A stretch of 64,000 bases of DNA from Deinandra increscens subsp. villosa (Eukaryota; Streptophyta; Magnoliopsida; Asterales; Asteraceae): the NCBI GenBank assembly GCA_039602395.1, contig JBCNJP010000040.1:131175-195174 (forward strand), read 5' to 3'. The notes under the pieces are model-generated. The model saw only the letters and a program-made list of their open reading frames with translations, did no database searches and was not told the origin of the DNA. The position numbers and the translations under genes were made by a program. How positions within the stretch are numbered: position 1 is the first letter of the stretch; every line of letters starts with the position of its first letter. Below are positions 34,230-47,702 of this stretch, piece by piece.

Positions 34230-36254
34230 ACTAACAATAGAAAAACATGACAAATTAACAGAATTACAAGTAAATGAGATAAACATAAATATTAATTAAA
34301 TCAAAGTTGATTATAATTAATCCGAAGCTTGACTCGCTCGAACCGATCTTCCGTTGACTTTTATGTTGACCGTTGACCCGAACGGTTGACTTTTCCAGAA
34401 AACGGTCTTCGGTCCAATCTCGCAAGCCTCGATCATCACAACCCAGTCTCTGAATCGATTCACATGGATTCTTCAGTCGAATGCTTCGGTAAACAGATTT
34501 GATGGCGTCAGTCACATAAATTTTTGTTCTAACAATTTCCCCCTTGACTGAGGCTTTCAAATCTGTTCAACTGCTGAAGAATCGCTCTGCCGTACATCTT
34601 CAATGAGAAACTGATAAACCGGAGACAATCTGTCGTAGAGATTCCCCCTCTGAATAAGCCTCTTCTTTTCTTGTTGCTCCAGTCGAGAGCCAAGTGCTGC
34701 AGCTCACTCGGTTCACACGGTCGGGTACAATACTGAGAAAGTGCTGAACATCGGAGTCAAAACCGCAACAAACCGAATCAGATAAACCAATAAAACAGTG
34801 AACATGCTCCAACTTCAGATAATCAACCCGATAATCCAGTTCCATAATAATTCGCCCCATTTCTCTAAATCTCTCCAAAAACATCAAGTCGGAAGCGTAA
34901 AAATGAGATGCGGGGAGTCGAACCGTCGCGATCGGTTGCCTAGAGAAACCAGATAAACAATCTTGAAATCGGACAATCTCGCGAAAAACCGGAAGCCGGA
35001 TGCTGACAGTTGTGAATAATCCACTGACTGAGGTTGGATGCGAAAATAAAATAAACTGATAACTTTCTTCAAGAAACGGTCATCCGAGAGATTTAATCGG
35101 ATAAATTCCAATATTTAACTGAGATTCCAGTTAATCCGGTTAGTTGACATCCGCGCTACATCAGCTAAATATAAAACCGTGAGATATAACGAGAAAGCTG
35201 AGTAATTAACCGGATAATAAAGCTAACCCGTCAGTGATCGATAGCAAACGCGCGCGACGTCAATAAACGAGAACCCCAATAAATCTGGAATAAATCCACG
35301 ACTAATAAAATATTTTCTGAAATTCCGTCGCGGCGTTATCTCGTTTATCTTGTTAAAAACCGACAAGAAAAACGCCCACGTTTGACGAATTATGCAGAAA
35401 AATTAATTAGTGTAATAAAATCCTCAAAGAAAAAGCTTAATCCTTGTGAAAATAAATGAGCCAATCAGATTTGTGCGTAGAGAAAGCACAATCCGTGTCA
35501 AAGTCCCATAACCAATCAGATTTGAGCCTTCATAAAAATCCTATGGTTGAGAAAATGAAGATCCATCGGCTGTTACAGTGAATCCGCGTGAAGGTTAGCT
35601 GGCCAATCAGAAATGAGGTTAAAAGCTGATCCAACGGTGAAGAAATTAGCTGATCCAATGGCTGAATTTGCGATTTGTGTGTAGATCCAACTAACCAATC
35701 AGGAAGAAGCACACATGCCATCCTACGGTGGAGATTAGATGGATCCAACGGCTCTTAGTTCCCAATCCGTGTGAGCTATACGGTGGCCAATAGAAGGCTG
35801 GCAGCAGCAATTCCTTTAAACAACCGGATCCTTAGACAGCAAGGTCCCACCTCCTATTTTGGGCCAATCACAAGGCAACAACCAATATATTTCAACGGCT
35901 CTATTGTTTTACCTGGTCCCTCGCGTGATTCCATCCAGCGAATAAGAAACCAACAACGAAAAGGAGATGTGGGGCGTTGACTGACAAAAGATGAGAGAGA
36001 AATTCTGGTGCAGCCAACAGACGTTTGACACGTCATCATCTTCTCAAGAAATTGTCTACCACCCTACCGTAACACTAATCAGTCGGAAAAACACTACCGG
36101 AGATGCGTATGTCGCTGGAAAAACGTAAATAGACCATATATCCTTCAAAACTCAACGAAAATTCACGATTTTTATGTCCTCGAACTCGTATGACCATCCT
36201 CTACAATTCTGAACGAACAGAATCCATCGAAACGACCTCAAGCAAAAACCCAGA

Positions 36255-36490
36255 AAACAAGTTCGCTAAGCAAACAAGTACGCTAAAGCTACCAGAAGTC
36301 CGCTAAGGCACCTCTGAAGTCCGCTAAGGACTCAAGTTCGCTAAGCACAGAACTAGTCCGCTAAGACAAGCTTCAAGTCCGCTAAAAACTGATGAAGTTC
36401 GCTAAGGAGAGAACAAGTACGCTAAGACTTGAACAAGTCCGCTAAGAACAGTCAAGTTCGCTAAGAAATGATACAAGTCCGCTAGGGCAA
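36255..36490. repeat. array of AAGT(T/C/A)CGCTAAG motifs
   Basis: About 12 copies of AAGTNCGCTAAG or close variants, with unrelated 8-20 base spacers. It is the complement of the motif that fills 48750-49790. Confidence 0.8.
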
Positions 36491-38806
36491 TCTTCATAAC
36501 TTCAAACACTTGAATAAATTTGGAAAATGATGAACATGAAGAACACTTACTTGGTGAACTCGAATCTGCCCAAAAATGAATGGAGAACCCGTTATGATGC
36601 ACAAGATATGAAGCTAAACCATCCACGACAATATTGTGGCCACCAACACTTCATTAACAGTAGCTAATCGGATCAAAACAGTCCCCAAATTCTGGAAATC
36701 TTCAAGAACACGAAGAACACCAAGAAACACACACTAGTGTGTGTTTTTCTAGATCTGCCCAAACAGTTGAGATTCAGACGAAACCGATGCTCCCAATGGA
36801 TCCGGAACGAATTTTCCACTGAGAATCATACCTCACTTCATCCAAAAACATGAAGAATCGCCCAGAAAACTAAGAATCAAGCCAAAAAATCTTAAAAAAA
36901 CCCAAAAAACGGGAAAACTCAACAGTTACGTTTTTGCTCTCAGATCTGCATAAAATTCACTGATTTGAAGAAGTAGAACATGAAATAACATCTAGATGAA
37001 CTCCATGAACAATAACCTAACATCTAACAACATCAGATCTGTCCAGAATCCATCAAAATGAAGAAAGATGAAGAAAAAGTCTCCAAAATGAGTTTTCTCA
37101 TCTTCACCATATTCAAGCTCAAAATCTCAGATTCGAGTGACCAGATTCACGATGAGATGAATCTGATCGGTACCCGCTCCGATACCATTTGTGAGGACCG
37201 ATTTTCACATCAAGAATCCCGATCTTGAGCAAGAACGAGTTCAGATTCGAAAAACCCAAAAAGATGAAGATGATGGAGAATCAAGGATAATCATAAACAT
37301 AGAAAGATAGATGATGATCAACTCGAATGATTTCATTAATCGAAAGATTACAATTAAGAAATCATGACAAACACTCAATCTCTCTCTAGATCCATGACTC
37401 TCTCTCTCTCTAGAATGGAAATCTCACACTCTACAAGAAGATCATCATCTCCACATTCGGAGACTCCTTTACTTGTAATGGGCACCCTCACTATATATAT
37501 AGTGAGGGTGACTGACAACAGAAAAACATAACGAATGAACAGAAATTACAAGTAAAGAAATAAACATAAATTGATAATTAAATCAAAGCTGATTAAATTA
37601 ATCCGAAGCTTGACTCGCTCGAACCGATCTTCCGTTGACTTTTACGTTGACCGTTGACCCGAACAGTTGACTTTTCCAGAAAACGGTCTTCGGTCCAATC
37701 TCGCAAGCCTCGTTCATCACAACCCAGTCTCTGAATCGATTCACATGAATTCTTCAGTCGAATGCTTCGGTAAACAGATTTGATGGCGTCAGCTACATAA
37801 ATTTTTGTTCCAACAATTTCCCCCTTGACTGATGCTTTCAAATCTGTTCAACTGCTGAAGAATCGCTCTACCGTACATCTTCAATGAGAAACTGATAAAC
37901 CGGAGACAATCTGTCGTAGAGATTCCCCCTTTGAATAAGCTTCTTCTGTTCTTGTTGCTCCAGTTCGAGATCCAAGTGTTCAACTCACTCGGTTCACACG
38001 GTCGGGTACAATACTGAGAACATGCTACATCTCGGAGTCAAAACTGCAACATACTGAATCAGATAAACCAGTCAAACATCAAACATGCTCCAACTTCAGA
38101 TAATCGACCCGATATCCAAATTCATAATAATTCCCCCTATTTCTCTAAATCCCTCCTAAAACATCAAGTCGGAAGCGTAAAATTGAGATGCGGAGAGTCG
38201 AACCGTCGCGATCGGTTGCCTAGAGAAACCGGATAAACAATATTGAAATCGGACAATCTTGCGAAAAACCGGAACCCGGATGCTGACAGTTGTGAATAAT
38301 CCGCGTGACTGAGGTTGGATGCGAAAATAAAATAAACTGTTTTATTTCTTCAAGAAACGGTCATCCGAGAGATTTAACCGGATAAATTCCAATATTTAAC
38401 TGAGATTCCAGTTAATCCGGTTAGTTGACGACAGCGCTGCATCCACTAAAAATAAACCGTGAGATATAACGAGAAAGCTGAGTAATTAACCGGATAATAA
38501 AGCTAACCCGTCAGTGATCGATAGCAAACATTACGCGCGACGCCAATAAACGAGAACCCCAATAAAATAAAATAAATCCGCGACTAATAAAATATTTTCG
38601 CAATTCCGTTCGGGCGTAATCTCGTAAGTCTCGTTAAAAACTGATAAGAAAAATCCGCGCGTATAACGAAAATGCTGAAAATAATTAATTAGTGGTAAAT
38701 CTCCCAAAAGACCATGATCCATGTAAATAATAACCAGCCAATCAGATTTGAAGAATTCATCAAGATCCACGGCTGGAAATAAAATTGTTTACGGCTGGAA
38801 TTCATC

Positions 38807-39043
38807 CGAATGTGGAGATGATGATTTTCTTGTAGAGTGTGAGATTTCCATTCTAGAGAGAGAAAGTGTTCTTCATGATTTCTTGATTGTAACATTTGAT
38901 CAATGAAATCATTCGACTTTGTTCATCATCTTTCTTGTTTATAATTTCCTAGATTTATCTTCTTCATCATCCTCCATGGTTTTCTCATTCGATCTTGGTT
39001 CTTGCTCAAGATCGGGATTCTTGTAGTGAAATCGGTCCTAACA
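38807..39043 (+). mobile_element. 5' LTR fragment of the plus-strand copia element
   Basis: The last 237 bp of an LTR end CGGTCCTAACA directly before a primer site. It is the near-exact complement of 33944-34181, about 98% by eye. The upstream part of the LTR is missing at the joint. Confidence 0.75.
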
Positions 39044-39058
39044 ATTGGTATCAGAGCC
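39044..39058 (+). promoter_or_regulatory. primer binding site, initiator-Met tRNA type
   Basis: ATTGGTATCAGAGCC follows the LTR end and matches the TGGTATCAGAGC site of plant copia elements. Confidence 0.9.
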
Positions 39059-39813
39059 TTGTTCTTCAAGTTTTGAGGTTTTTCTCAAAAATGAAGAAAT
39101 CTCATTTGAGTTATCAATTTTGGTTGTTTTTGCTAGATCTATGAGTTGATTCTTGGTAGAAATCACTCTAGGAACTCAAAAACATGCTTAGATTTCTGTA
39201 TTTTTCATGTTTGATTAGTCAATTTTTGAATTTGATGAATATATGTTTCGGCCGTAATATTCACTGTTCTTGAGAAAAAAATTTCAAATTTGTTTTTATG
39301 TTGATTCTTTGCTGAAATTTATCATTGGCGAGTCTTAGACTATCAAAACCGAAATCATTGGCACTGATTTCACTCTTTAACATCAAGTATTGAAGATTTT
39401 AGAAGCTTTTTTTCGAGATTCTTTAAGTTTTTCACATAATCTACTGTTTGATCAATTTTAGGTCACTTAGAGTGATTTTTGAGGATAGTGTTAGTTGAAT
39501 CAAATGATCCTAACATCATTTCGCATCTATTAATGCCCTCAATCATCAGTTTTATGAACTTTGATTTTTGAAGTTTTTGAACTTGTTCAAGAACAAGCTG
39601 TTCAAAATTTTGACTAAGTCCAAAATTTGAATTTCTCATTTTTTGTTGTTTACACCTAAATATTAGTTATTAATTACTCTATTAATGTTTATGATTGCAG
39701 GATTTGTGTGAATTCAAGCAATCTTCGTGTTTTCAAGCAATTTGAAGCTTTTGTTCTACGTTCGGCCCGTTTTTAGCAACTTTTGCTGAAAAACTGAGTT
39801 TGTCTCATTTGAG
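39059..39813 (+). other. untranslated leader of the copia element
   Basis: No gene is seen. It carries no long frame and is closely similar in its first 330 bases to 50090-50413, where a second element copy begins. Confidence 0.7.
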
Positions 39814-42800
39814 ATGTCTGAAGGAAATCCTTTTACTCCGGTCATGGAAGGAAACAATTGCCCTCCAAAACTCATGGGTGCTAGTAACTTTGATGACTGG
39901 AAAGGGAAGTTCATAGTGTTTCTGGAATATGTGGATTTTGATCTACTCACTTCAGTTCTCTCTGGTCCAGCTGTGTTTGAAGTTGAAGAAGCTACAATAA
40001 CTACTACGGGTGCTGTTGTTGCTACTGTTGCTGACCCTCCTAACCCCAAGAAGAGGATGCTTCCAAAACCCTTAGACAAGCTAACTATTGCTGAACATGC
40101 ACAATTGAAAATTGACAGGCGTGCATTGGGTTATATCAAGATGGCTATTAATGATGATTTGTTGCATCAGTTTCGTGATGCTACTTCTGCTCATGAAATT
40201 TAGGAAGGTCTAGAGAAGAAGTATGAAGGCAATCCAGCAACCAAGGAGAGAAGGCTAGAGAAACTCAAACTCGCCTTCAACACTTTTGCTCACAAGCCTG
40301 GAGAGTCGTTTGAGACACATGTCACACGATTCTGCAGGATCATCACTGAGATGACCACTAAGAAGATTCGTCCAGATACGGGTGATATCATAAGGAAGAT
40401 TTTGCATTCTTTTCCTCAAGAGTTTGCCTCCTATGTCATCTATCTGATTGATAGCACTGATCTCCTCAATGCTGACTACATGGACATGATTGATAAGGTT
40501 CGTGACTATGAAGTTAGGGCAGTTGAACGCACAGGAAAGTCACTCATGGGCAATGTGACATCTAAGGGTTCGTCATCCAATGCTCCTAATGCTGCGTTTG
40601 CTGCTGCCATGTATGAGGAAAATCATCAGTTTTCTCAATCTTCTGGTCCCAGTGTACCTGTTTCTGCTTCTACTCCAACTCCTACACCAAATCAGCCTGA
40701 AGTTCAAGCGTCACATGCAACTCATCAACCATCAAGTGTGTCATTTGTTCAAGCTCCACCTTCTGGGTATTATAGTCAACCGTCTGCTCCTGCTTCTCCA
40801 ATCTCCACCAACATGGATCAAGATCTGTGTAATGCTTTCCTTGCTTGCATGAACTCTCAAATGTCAGGCAACATAGAGACAATGACTGTGTGTCAAGAAG
40901 ATCTTGACCAGATTTCTGCTGATGATCTTGGAGAGATCGATATTAAGTGGCAGATGGGAATGATTTCTGCCAGAACAAGAAAGTTTTTCAGGAAGACTGG
41001 CAGAAAGCTGTTTCAACCTCCATCCAATGCAAACATCGGATTTGATAAGTCAAAAGCTCAATATTTTAACTGTCAAGAGCTTGGTCACTTTGCCCGTGAA
41101 TGTCCTAAGCCAAAGACTTGGAATGTTCCTATCAATTCGGGTGGAAGCAACCACACTTATCAGAAGCAGAGTGGAAATGGTAATCAGTCATACCAGAAAC
41201 CTGGCAACTCTTCCTACCAAAAGCCACAGCATACCACTTCTAATGTCTCTCATCAAGCATCGTCAAGCTCTTCGTCTGCTCAAAGAGTCGATAGCACTGG
41301 AAAATCATTGGTATCTCTCGAGGATGGCAACTACAATTGGACTTCTTCAGCACCATCTCATTCAACAAACCAGCCTGACTACGCACTTGTGGTGAATTCT
41401 GATGGAAAAGAGAACTCTGAGTCTGTTGTTTTTGACCTTCTTTTCCCCACCTACTTCTGTCTGATGGCGGGTATTGATGAAGATTTTGATGGAGCTACTC
41501 CCTCTGCTGGTTCAGCCACTGTTGTAAGTCACTCTGAGGTTGAGTCTGAAGCAAGCAAAAGACTTCTTGAGCTCCAACGTGGATCCATTCCCGATGAGGT
41601 AAAAGAAAATTTATGTTCTGAAAATTGCCTTGAGACTATCGCTAGATACCGCACATACAATCTCGAATTGCATGCTAAGGCGGCTGAAAGCGAAAGTCAA
41701 GTTGAAATCCTCAAGGCAAATGAGGAAAAATTTCTTGTTAAAATCAAGTCACTTCAAGATGACATTGAAATCATGAAGCACACTGAATCAACTTTAAAAA
41801 TCCAAATTAAGGATCTTTTGAAAGAGCAAACCTCTTTGAGAAATGATTATGCTAATGCTCGTGAAGCAATTGAATTAATGAAACTTAATCCTGGTAATTT
41901 GGGTAATGCTGTTTCAAAAGACATCATGGCACGACTAAGAATTGGTTTGGGTTTCTTAAGGGAAATTTGTGATAGTGCTACTGAACATCCACTCAATCAC
42001 AACTATTTGACAATCCCAGAGTTAACTAAAATCAACCCCAAAAGTCACATTAAGTTTATTGATCCTAGCATGATTCCGAGTGCTTCTGATATCCAATCGA
42101 TGGAGGCCCAACTCTCTGCCACTGAAACTGGCTCTGGGCTCCCATCGATTGATGAAACTTTGAAGTTTGGTGACTTTGATTCTTTTTCTGTTAGTTCAGT
42201 TGACACGCTAGTTTCTGAAGCGTGTGTGCAAAAGGTTGCTGAATCTGAGTTTCTAAAAGTTTGTACTCAAAATGCCACCAATGGTCAATCATTTCTTTTT
42301 AATGAGAACTTTGATGTTTTCAAAACTAATGATGCTCCTAAAAGGACAAAAACTATTCGGAGGTGTAAGCCCAAAATGAGTGTTGAAAATGAGAAACTCG
42401 GTTCGCAGCAAGTTGTCGATGATGATGCTTTTGCGAAGGAATTTGCCGAAATGGCTTTGAAACATGGTAAGACTGTCATGCACACACAAGCCGGTCTCAC
42501 AATCACCGATGGTAAGGTGACATCTGTTCAGAAAAAGCCATCTGCTATTCCAATGACAACATCCCCAGCTGCACAAGCGTCAACTCAGCCTTTGTTTCTT
42601 AAGCAAAAGGAATCATCTGTTCTTACTACTCCCTATGAAGTTGGTAGTTCATCTGTGATTTTTGTGAAGACTGGAAATCCTAAGAACAAAAGACCTCAAT
42701 GTGATCCAGTTGTCACTTTTCCACAAGATGTTGAAGATCAGCATCAGTCGGTTGAGCAAAGTGAGTTTGTTTTAAACATTTCTAAAAATGAAACCACACC

Positions 42801-43506
42801 GAAGAAGAAGAAACAAACAAGGAGAAGGAAGAAGAATCCAGCTACTGAAAATGAAAAGGGTGAGGGTGCTACTTCAAATGAGCCTCGGCAAATGGCTCCA
42901 CTGTCTGTTGAACAGTCTGTTGCGGTTCCTGCTAAAGGTACTGTTGAGAATGGAGGCTGTTCTGTCTGTGGAAACCCGCATCATAATGCCAGGGTTTGTG
43001 TCTACAATACGGGATACTCTGACTACAACAATGCTCCAGTACCTCCTGCTCATTACTACCAACAGCAGCAAGTGGGTTCGCAAGGAAATCAATTGGCTCC
43101 AATGTATTATGGGAATTATGGGGAAGATTACGTGGATCAACTTCTTGACACCATGTTTCAGCAGTCCTACCCAAATCAGCCTTACATTCCAAATCAGGCC
43201 CCGTATGTGCCACGTGGTCTTGGTAGGAGTGTGAACACGTTCAGGCCAAACGTTCAACAACAAATGAGAGTGGCTGCACCAAACACTCTTCCAGTTACAT
43301 CTTGGACGCCACGACCTAGGCCGGGATTCATTCCAAGGCTTCTAATGGTTCAACAACCTGTTTCGGCTCCTCCACCATCTGCTGCATTCAAGGCTGCTCC
43401 ATCTGCCTCTCCTGCTGTTGTCAACACACCAACTGCTCCTTTCACCATGAAAACACCTAAGAAGAGGGCTCCTGGTCAATTTGGCCAGGGTCCATCCTTT
43501 AACTAA
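39814..43506 (+). pseudogene. gag: copia gag, very long, one in-frame stop
   Basis: One frame runs from ATG 39814 to TAA 43504-43506, broken only by TAG at 40201-40203 where a Trp codon is one change away. The N-terminal part (PPKLMGASNFDDWKGK, then LEKLKLAFNTFAHKPGESFE) is a UBN2-type copia Gag core. A first zinc knuckle near 41062 has lost its first Cys (YFNCQELGHFAREC). A second knuckle, CSVCGNPHHNARVC, is intact near 42960. Between them lies a coiled coil (about 41620-41900). At about 1230 codons it is far longer than usual copia Gag. It would build the particle and package RNA. Confidence 0.85.
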
Positions 43507-46500
43507 TCACTTTATTTTTCATGTGCAGGGACTGGCCCAGAGTGCTATGAACACATGGTACTTGGATAGTGGCTGCTCTAGGCACATGACAGGGAACAAG
43601 GACCTGCTATCCGATGTCAGATCGATAACTCATGGCGGTTCTGTTGCCTTTGGGGGTGATGTTCGTGGTGGTAGAATAATTGGAAACGGTCTCTTGTCTA
43701 ATGGAGAAATTTCGTTTGACAAAGTTAATCTGGTCTCTAATCTGAAGTTCAACTTGCTGAGTGTATCGCAAATCTGCAACAACAAAATGCCGATGTTATT
43801 CGATGACAAGGAGTGTTATATCCTGAAGCCGGGGTTCAAGGTTCCCGAAGATCAAATTCGATTTTGTGCAAGACGAAAAGGGAATATGTACGCCTTAGAT
43901 ATGTCTGCTGCAAGGCCGACTGGTTCAGTGGAGTGTTTCTTGCCAAAGCCTTCGGAAAATGACTCAACTTTATGGCATAGGCGAATGGGACATGTGAACT
44001 TTCGAAACATGAACCGCCTTGTAAGAGGAAAACACGTGGTCGGTGTGCCGGAGAAGGAATTCATCCATATCGATAACTGTGTGGCGTGTTTGAAAGGAAA
44101 ACAACGAAAGACATCTCACAAGCCCAAGCCACCTAGAAGAACGACGGCAATTCTTCAACAACTCCATCTCGACCTTTTCGGGCCAGTGAACGTCTACAGT
44201 TTAGTGGGAAAGTCATACTGCTTGGTTATTACCGACGATTACTCCAGATACTCGTGGGTGTTCTTCCTGAAAGAGAAGTCTGAGACAGCTGAGATTATGA
44301 AGGATTTTGTCACGCGGATCGAGAATCGATGCAAAGAGCGAGTTAAAATCATCAGATCAGACAATGGGTCAGAGTTCAAGAATCAGACATTTGATGCTTT
44401 CTGCAATGAAAAAGGCATATTTCAACAGTTCAGTTCACCGTACACGCCTCAACAAAATGGCGTTGCTGAACGGAAGAATAGAACAATCATTGAGTGTGCC
44501 AGAACTCTGCTTGCTGATTCTAACATTAAATTGTCTTTTTGGGCAGAAGCTGTGAAAACAGCCTGCTATGTTCTAAATAGAACTCTCTTGGTTAAACATG
44601 CTAACAAGACACCTTTTGAGCTGTTTTTAAAAGAAAAACCAAACTCAAAACGATTAAAACCGTTTGGATGCGCTTGTACTGTTTTAATTCAGTCGGAACA
44701 GTTACCTAAGTTTGCCCCTCGGGCGGATGAAGGCTATTTTGTTGGATACTCGATGAGCTCTCCAGCCTATCGAGTGTTTAACAGAAGAACTCAGGTTATT
44801 CTTGAATCGTGCAACGTTACTTTTAACGAGCATGCTCAGAATACTAGAGATCCTGCTCCAGATAGCATGTATGACCTTGAGACTTTTTCTTCTAGTTTTA
44901 ACATGCTTGAATCTGATGTTGCAGGTAATTTGTCAAATCAAGCTGAACATGTAAATGAAGAAGTTTTTCCTTCTGTTGATGTGTTTGCCCTAATTACTTC
45001 GTCTATCCTGGATTCCATTTATTCGGTTGATACATCGACGATATCAAGGGGAGAACAGTCAATAGCATCATCTGATGCCACTGAAGCGATAACAACAACT
45101 TTTTACCTGATCAACCTTCAATTCAGATTCTCGAGCCTGTAATTGTGGAGATAGAACCAGCACAAGCAACAACTGAGGCGGAAAACTTTGTTGGAAATGA
45201 AGCTGAAACTCATGAGTCGGATTCAGATGACATATCTGAAATTGAAACTGGATAGACCCCTGGCGACGATCTTCAAATTGGGAATCTACACTCGTCTATT
45301 CCGGCACCTGCTGTTGAAGAGACTCGAATTCATAAGATTCATCCCACTACTCAGATATCGGTCCTGTTGATGTGCGTCTCACTAGGAGTAAAACAAAGGA
45401 TCTGCATACTTGTCTGTTTTCGTGTTTCATTTCACAACAAGAGCCTACTACTGTTGCTGCTGCCCCTCTGGATGAAAATTGGATTGATGCTATGCAAACA
45501 GAGCTTCTTCAGTTTAAACTGCTCAATGTCTGGCACTTGGTGGACCCACCAGAAGGTCTAAAACCCATTCCTGTCAAATGGATTTTCAAGAACAAGAGAG
45601 ATGACCGTGGGATCATTATAAGAAATAAAGCCCGTTTAGTTGTAAAAGGGTATATGCAAATTGATGGAATTGATTATGAAGATGTCTATGCTCCCGTCGC
45701 TCGTCTAGAGGCAATTCGGATTTTCTTGGCGTATGCTGCGTCAATGAACATCACCGTATATCAATTGGACGTGAAAACCGCTTTTCTCTATGGTGAGCTT
45801 GATGAAGACGTGTACGTAGACCAACCTCCGGGGTTTGTGAACAAATCTTTTCCCAAGAAATGTTACAAACTGGATAAGGCTCTTTATGGTCTACACCAAG
45901 CCCCGAGGAAGTGGTACGAGACATTATCAACATATCTGCTGTCAAATGGTTACAAGAGGGGTGTCATTGATCAGACTCTCTTCATTCGTCATGTTGGTGA
46001 AGACAAGCTGTTAGTACAAGTGTACGTCGACGACATCATTTTTGGCTCAAAAAATGTTGCTCTCTGTCACGAATTTGAGGAACTGATGAAGAAGAAGTTT
46101 GAGATGAGTGCTATGGGTGAACTGACATTCTTTCTGGGAATTCAAGTGAAACAGACACCGGAAGGTATCTTAATCAGCCAAGGGAAGTATGTGAAAGAAA
46201 TCCTGAAGAAATTTGGTTTCAATGATTCTAAAGGCTTTTCTACACCCGTCGTTACTCGTCATAGACTCAATCAGGATCCGGAAGGTATTTGTGTAGATGA
46301 GCATCTCTACAGGTCAATGATTGGTTCTCTCATGTATTCGACAGCCAGCCGTCCCGACATCATGTTTGGAGTCTGTCTATGTTCCCGTTTCCAAAGCAAG
46401 CCCAAAGAATCGCACTTACTAGCTGTGAAAAGGATTTTTCGATACTTGAAGTCCAATTCAAACAGAGGACTTTGGTATCCTAAAGACCCATCCTTTGATC

Positions 46501-46967
46501 TTCGAGCCTTCTCAGATAGTGACTATGCTGGTTGTGAACTCAATCGTAAGTCTACAACGGGATGAGCTCAGTTCTTGGGAAACCGACTAGTTTCATGGCA
46601 ATGTAAGAAGCAGACAACAGTGTCAGTCTCAACGGCTGAAGCGGAATACATTGCTGCCGCATCATGCTGCTCTCAAGTGCTTTGGATTCAGAATCAGCTT
46701 CTGGATTACGGTTTGAACTTCATGGGTACCCCTATTCATATAGATAATACTGCTGCAGTTTCTATTGTTAAAAATCCTATTCAGCATTCTAAAACTAAGA
46801 ACATAGAGATTAGATACCATTTCATTAGGGATTGTGCCGAGAAGAAGCTAGTCACCTTAGTCCATGTTAGCTCCGAGGACCAGTTAGCAGACCTATTCAC
46901 TAAACCCTTTGATATGTCTAGGTTTAACTTTCTGGTTAGTGCAGTAGGCATGATAAACTATGACTAA
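43481..46967 (+). pseudogene. pol: copia pol: protease, integrase, RT, RNase H, with several breaks
   Basis: The frame overlaps the end of gag and is +1 to it. It contains protease DSGCSRHMTG (Asp29 counted from 43481), the pre-integrase zinc block (H167, H171, C200, C203), and integrase Asp231, Asp294 and Glu330 (HLDLFG, SDNGSEF, NGVAERK). RT follows at 45372 with LDVKTAFL and YVDD, then RNase H (AFSDSDYAGC, STAEAEYIA, HIDNTAAV). Lesions are a one-base insertion near 45113, TAG at 45253-45255, a one-base loss near 45354, and TGA at 46563-46565. All catalytic residues remain, so inactivation looks recent. Confidence 0.9.
43520..43529 (+). promoter_or_regulatory. splice-acceptor-like site at the gag-pol border
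   Basis: A T-rich run followed by CATGTGCAG|G begins 13 bases after the gag stop codon. The same string occurs at the same place in the second copia-like element (53818-53827). A spliced pol message is possible but not shown. Confidence 0.35.
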
Positions 46968-47700
46968 GCTCTCTCCATTCTCTAGTATGTTAGTATCTTA
47001 ACTTTATAGGTTTAGCTGTTTAGAAGTGTTATCTCTGATTCCTTTATTTGCAAATTTTTACCTTTATTTGCTCTTTTGACTTATTTTGTCATTTAACCCT
47101 GATTTGACCTAAACTTTTTGTTTGTGGTTGTCTAGTGTCGATTTGTCTGTCTAAAATGACCAAAAAGGTTTTTCTTGTTTAATTATGTTTTTGTGACTGT
47201 CTGCCGATCCTGCATTGTGGAAGATAAATCAAAAATATTGAAAAATTATCAAAAATCAAAAATAGTGTTATTTCTGTCTTCAAATAAGTGTTTTTGAACT
47301 CAAGTCAACAAGACTTTTGAGAAATGTCAAAAACAATGAAAAATCAAAATTTTGGTCTGTGGTCGGACAATATGTGAAGAACATGATATAATTCTGGTCT
47401 TGTCGATCTAACCATAGGATATGATCCAATCGATCGGTAATTCTATCATTTGATGTGTCGGTAGGCTCAACATACTGAGAAGTAAACAACTCTCTGTGAT
47501 TACACACTAATTTCATTGAGAAATGTGGACCACGGACGTTTAAACAGTGACATATTCTTTAAATTAGCCCGACTCAGTAGTCTTAGTAGGAAAACTCTAA
47601 TCACACATCCTCTGTTTCTTCAGTATTAAGTTGACTTATTTCAAAACCGAGCACATCATTTGTTCAAATTCCAAAAGTATTATTAATACAAAGGATATTT
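46968..47700 (+). other. non-coding 3' region of the copia element
   Basis: No gene; starts directly after the pol stop. Confidence 0.6.
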
Positions 47701-47702
47701 GA

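Larger units (their letters stand above)
33944..38806 (-). mobile_element. non-coding LTR element, minus strand, copia-like primer site
   Basis: Two long direct repeats, 33944 to about 35490 and 37192 to about 38760, both read minus-strand LTR-like with ends TGTTAGGACCG / TGAGGACCG on the plus strand. Next to the right copy, GCTCCGATACCA (37176-37187) is the complement of TGGTATCGGAGC, an initiator-Met-type primer site with one change. The internal part has no coding frame. The right copy breaks off at about 38806 against a plus-strand LTR fragment. The outer end of the left copy is not defined. Confidence 0.65.

Noticed and set aside
41027..43263. Several ORFs of 90-150 residues on both strands
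   Set aside because: Shadows of the long gag frame.
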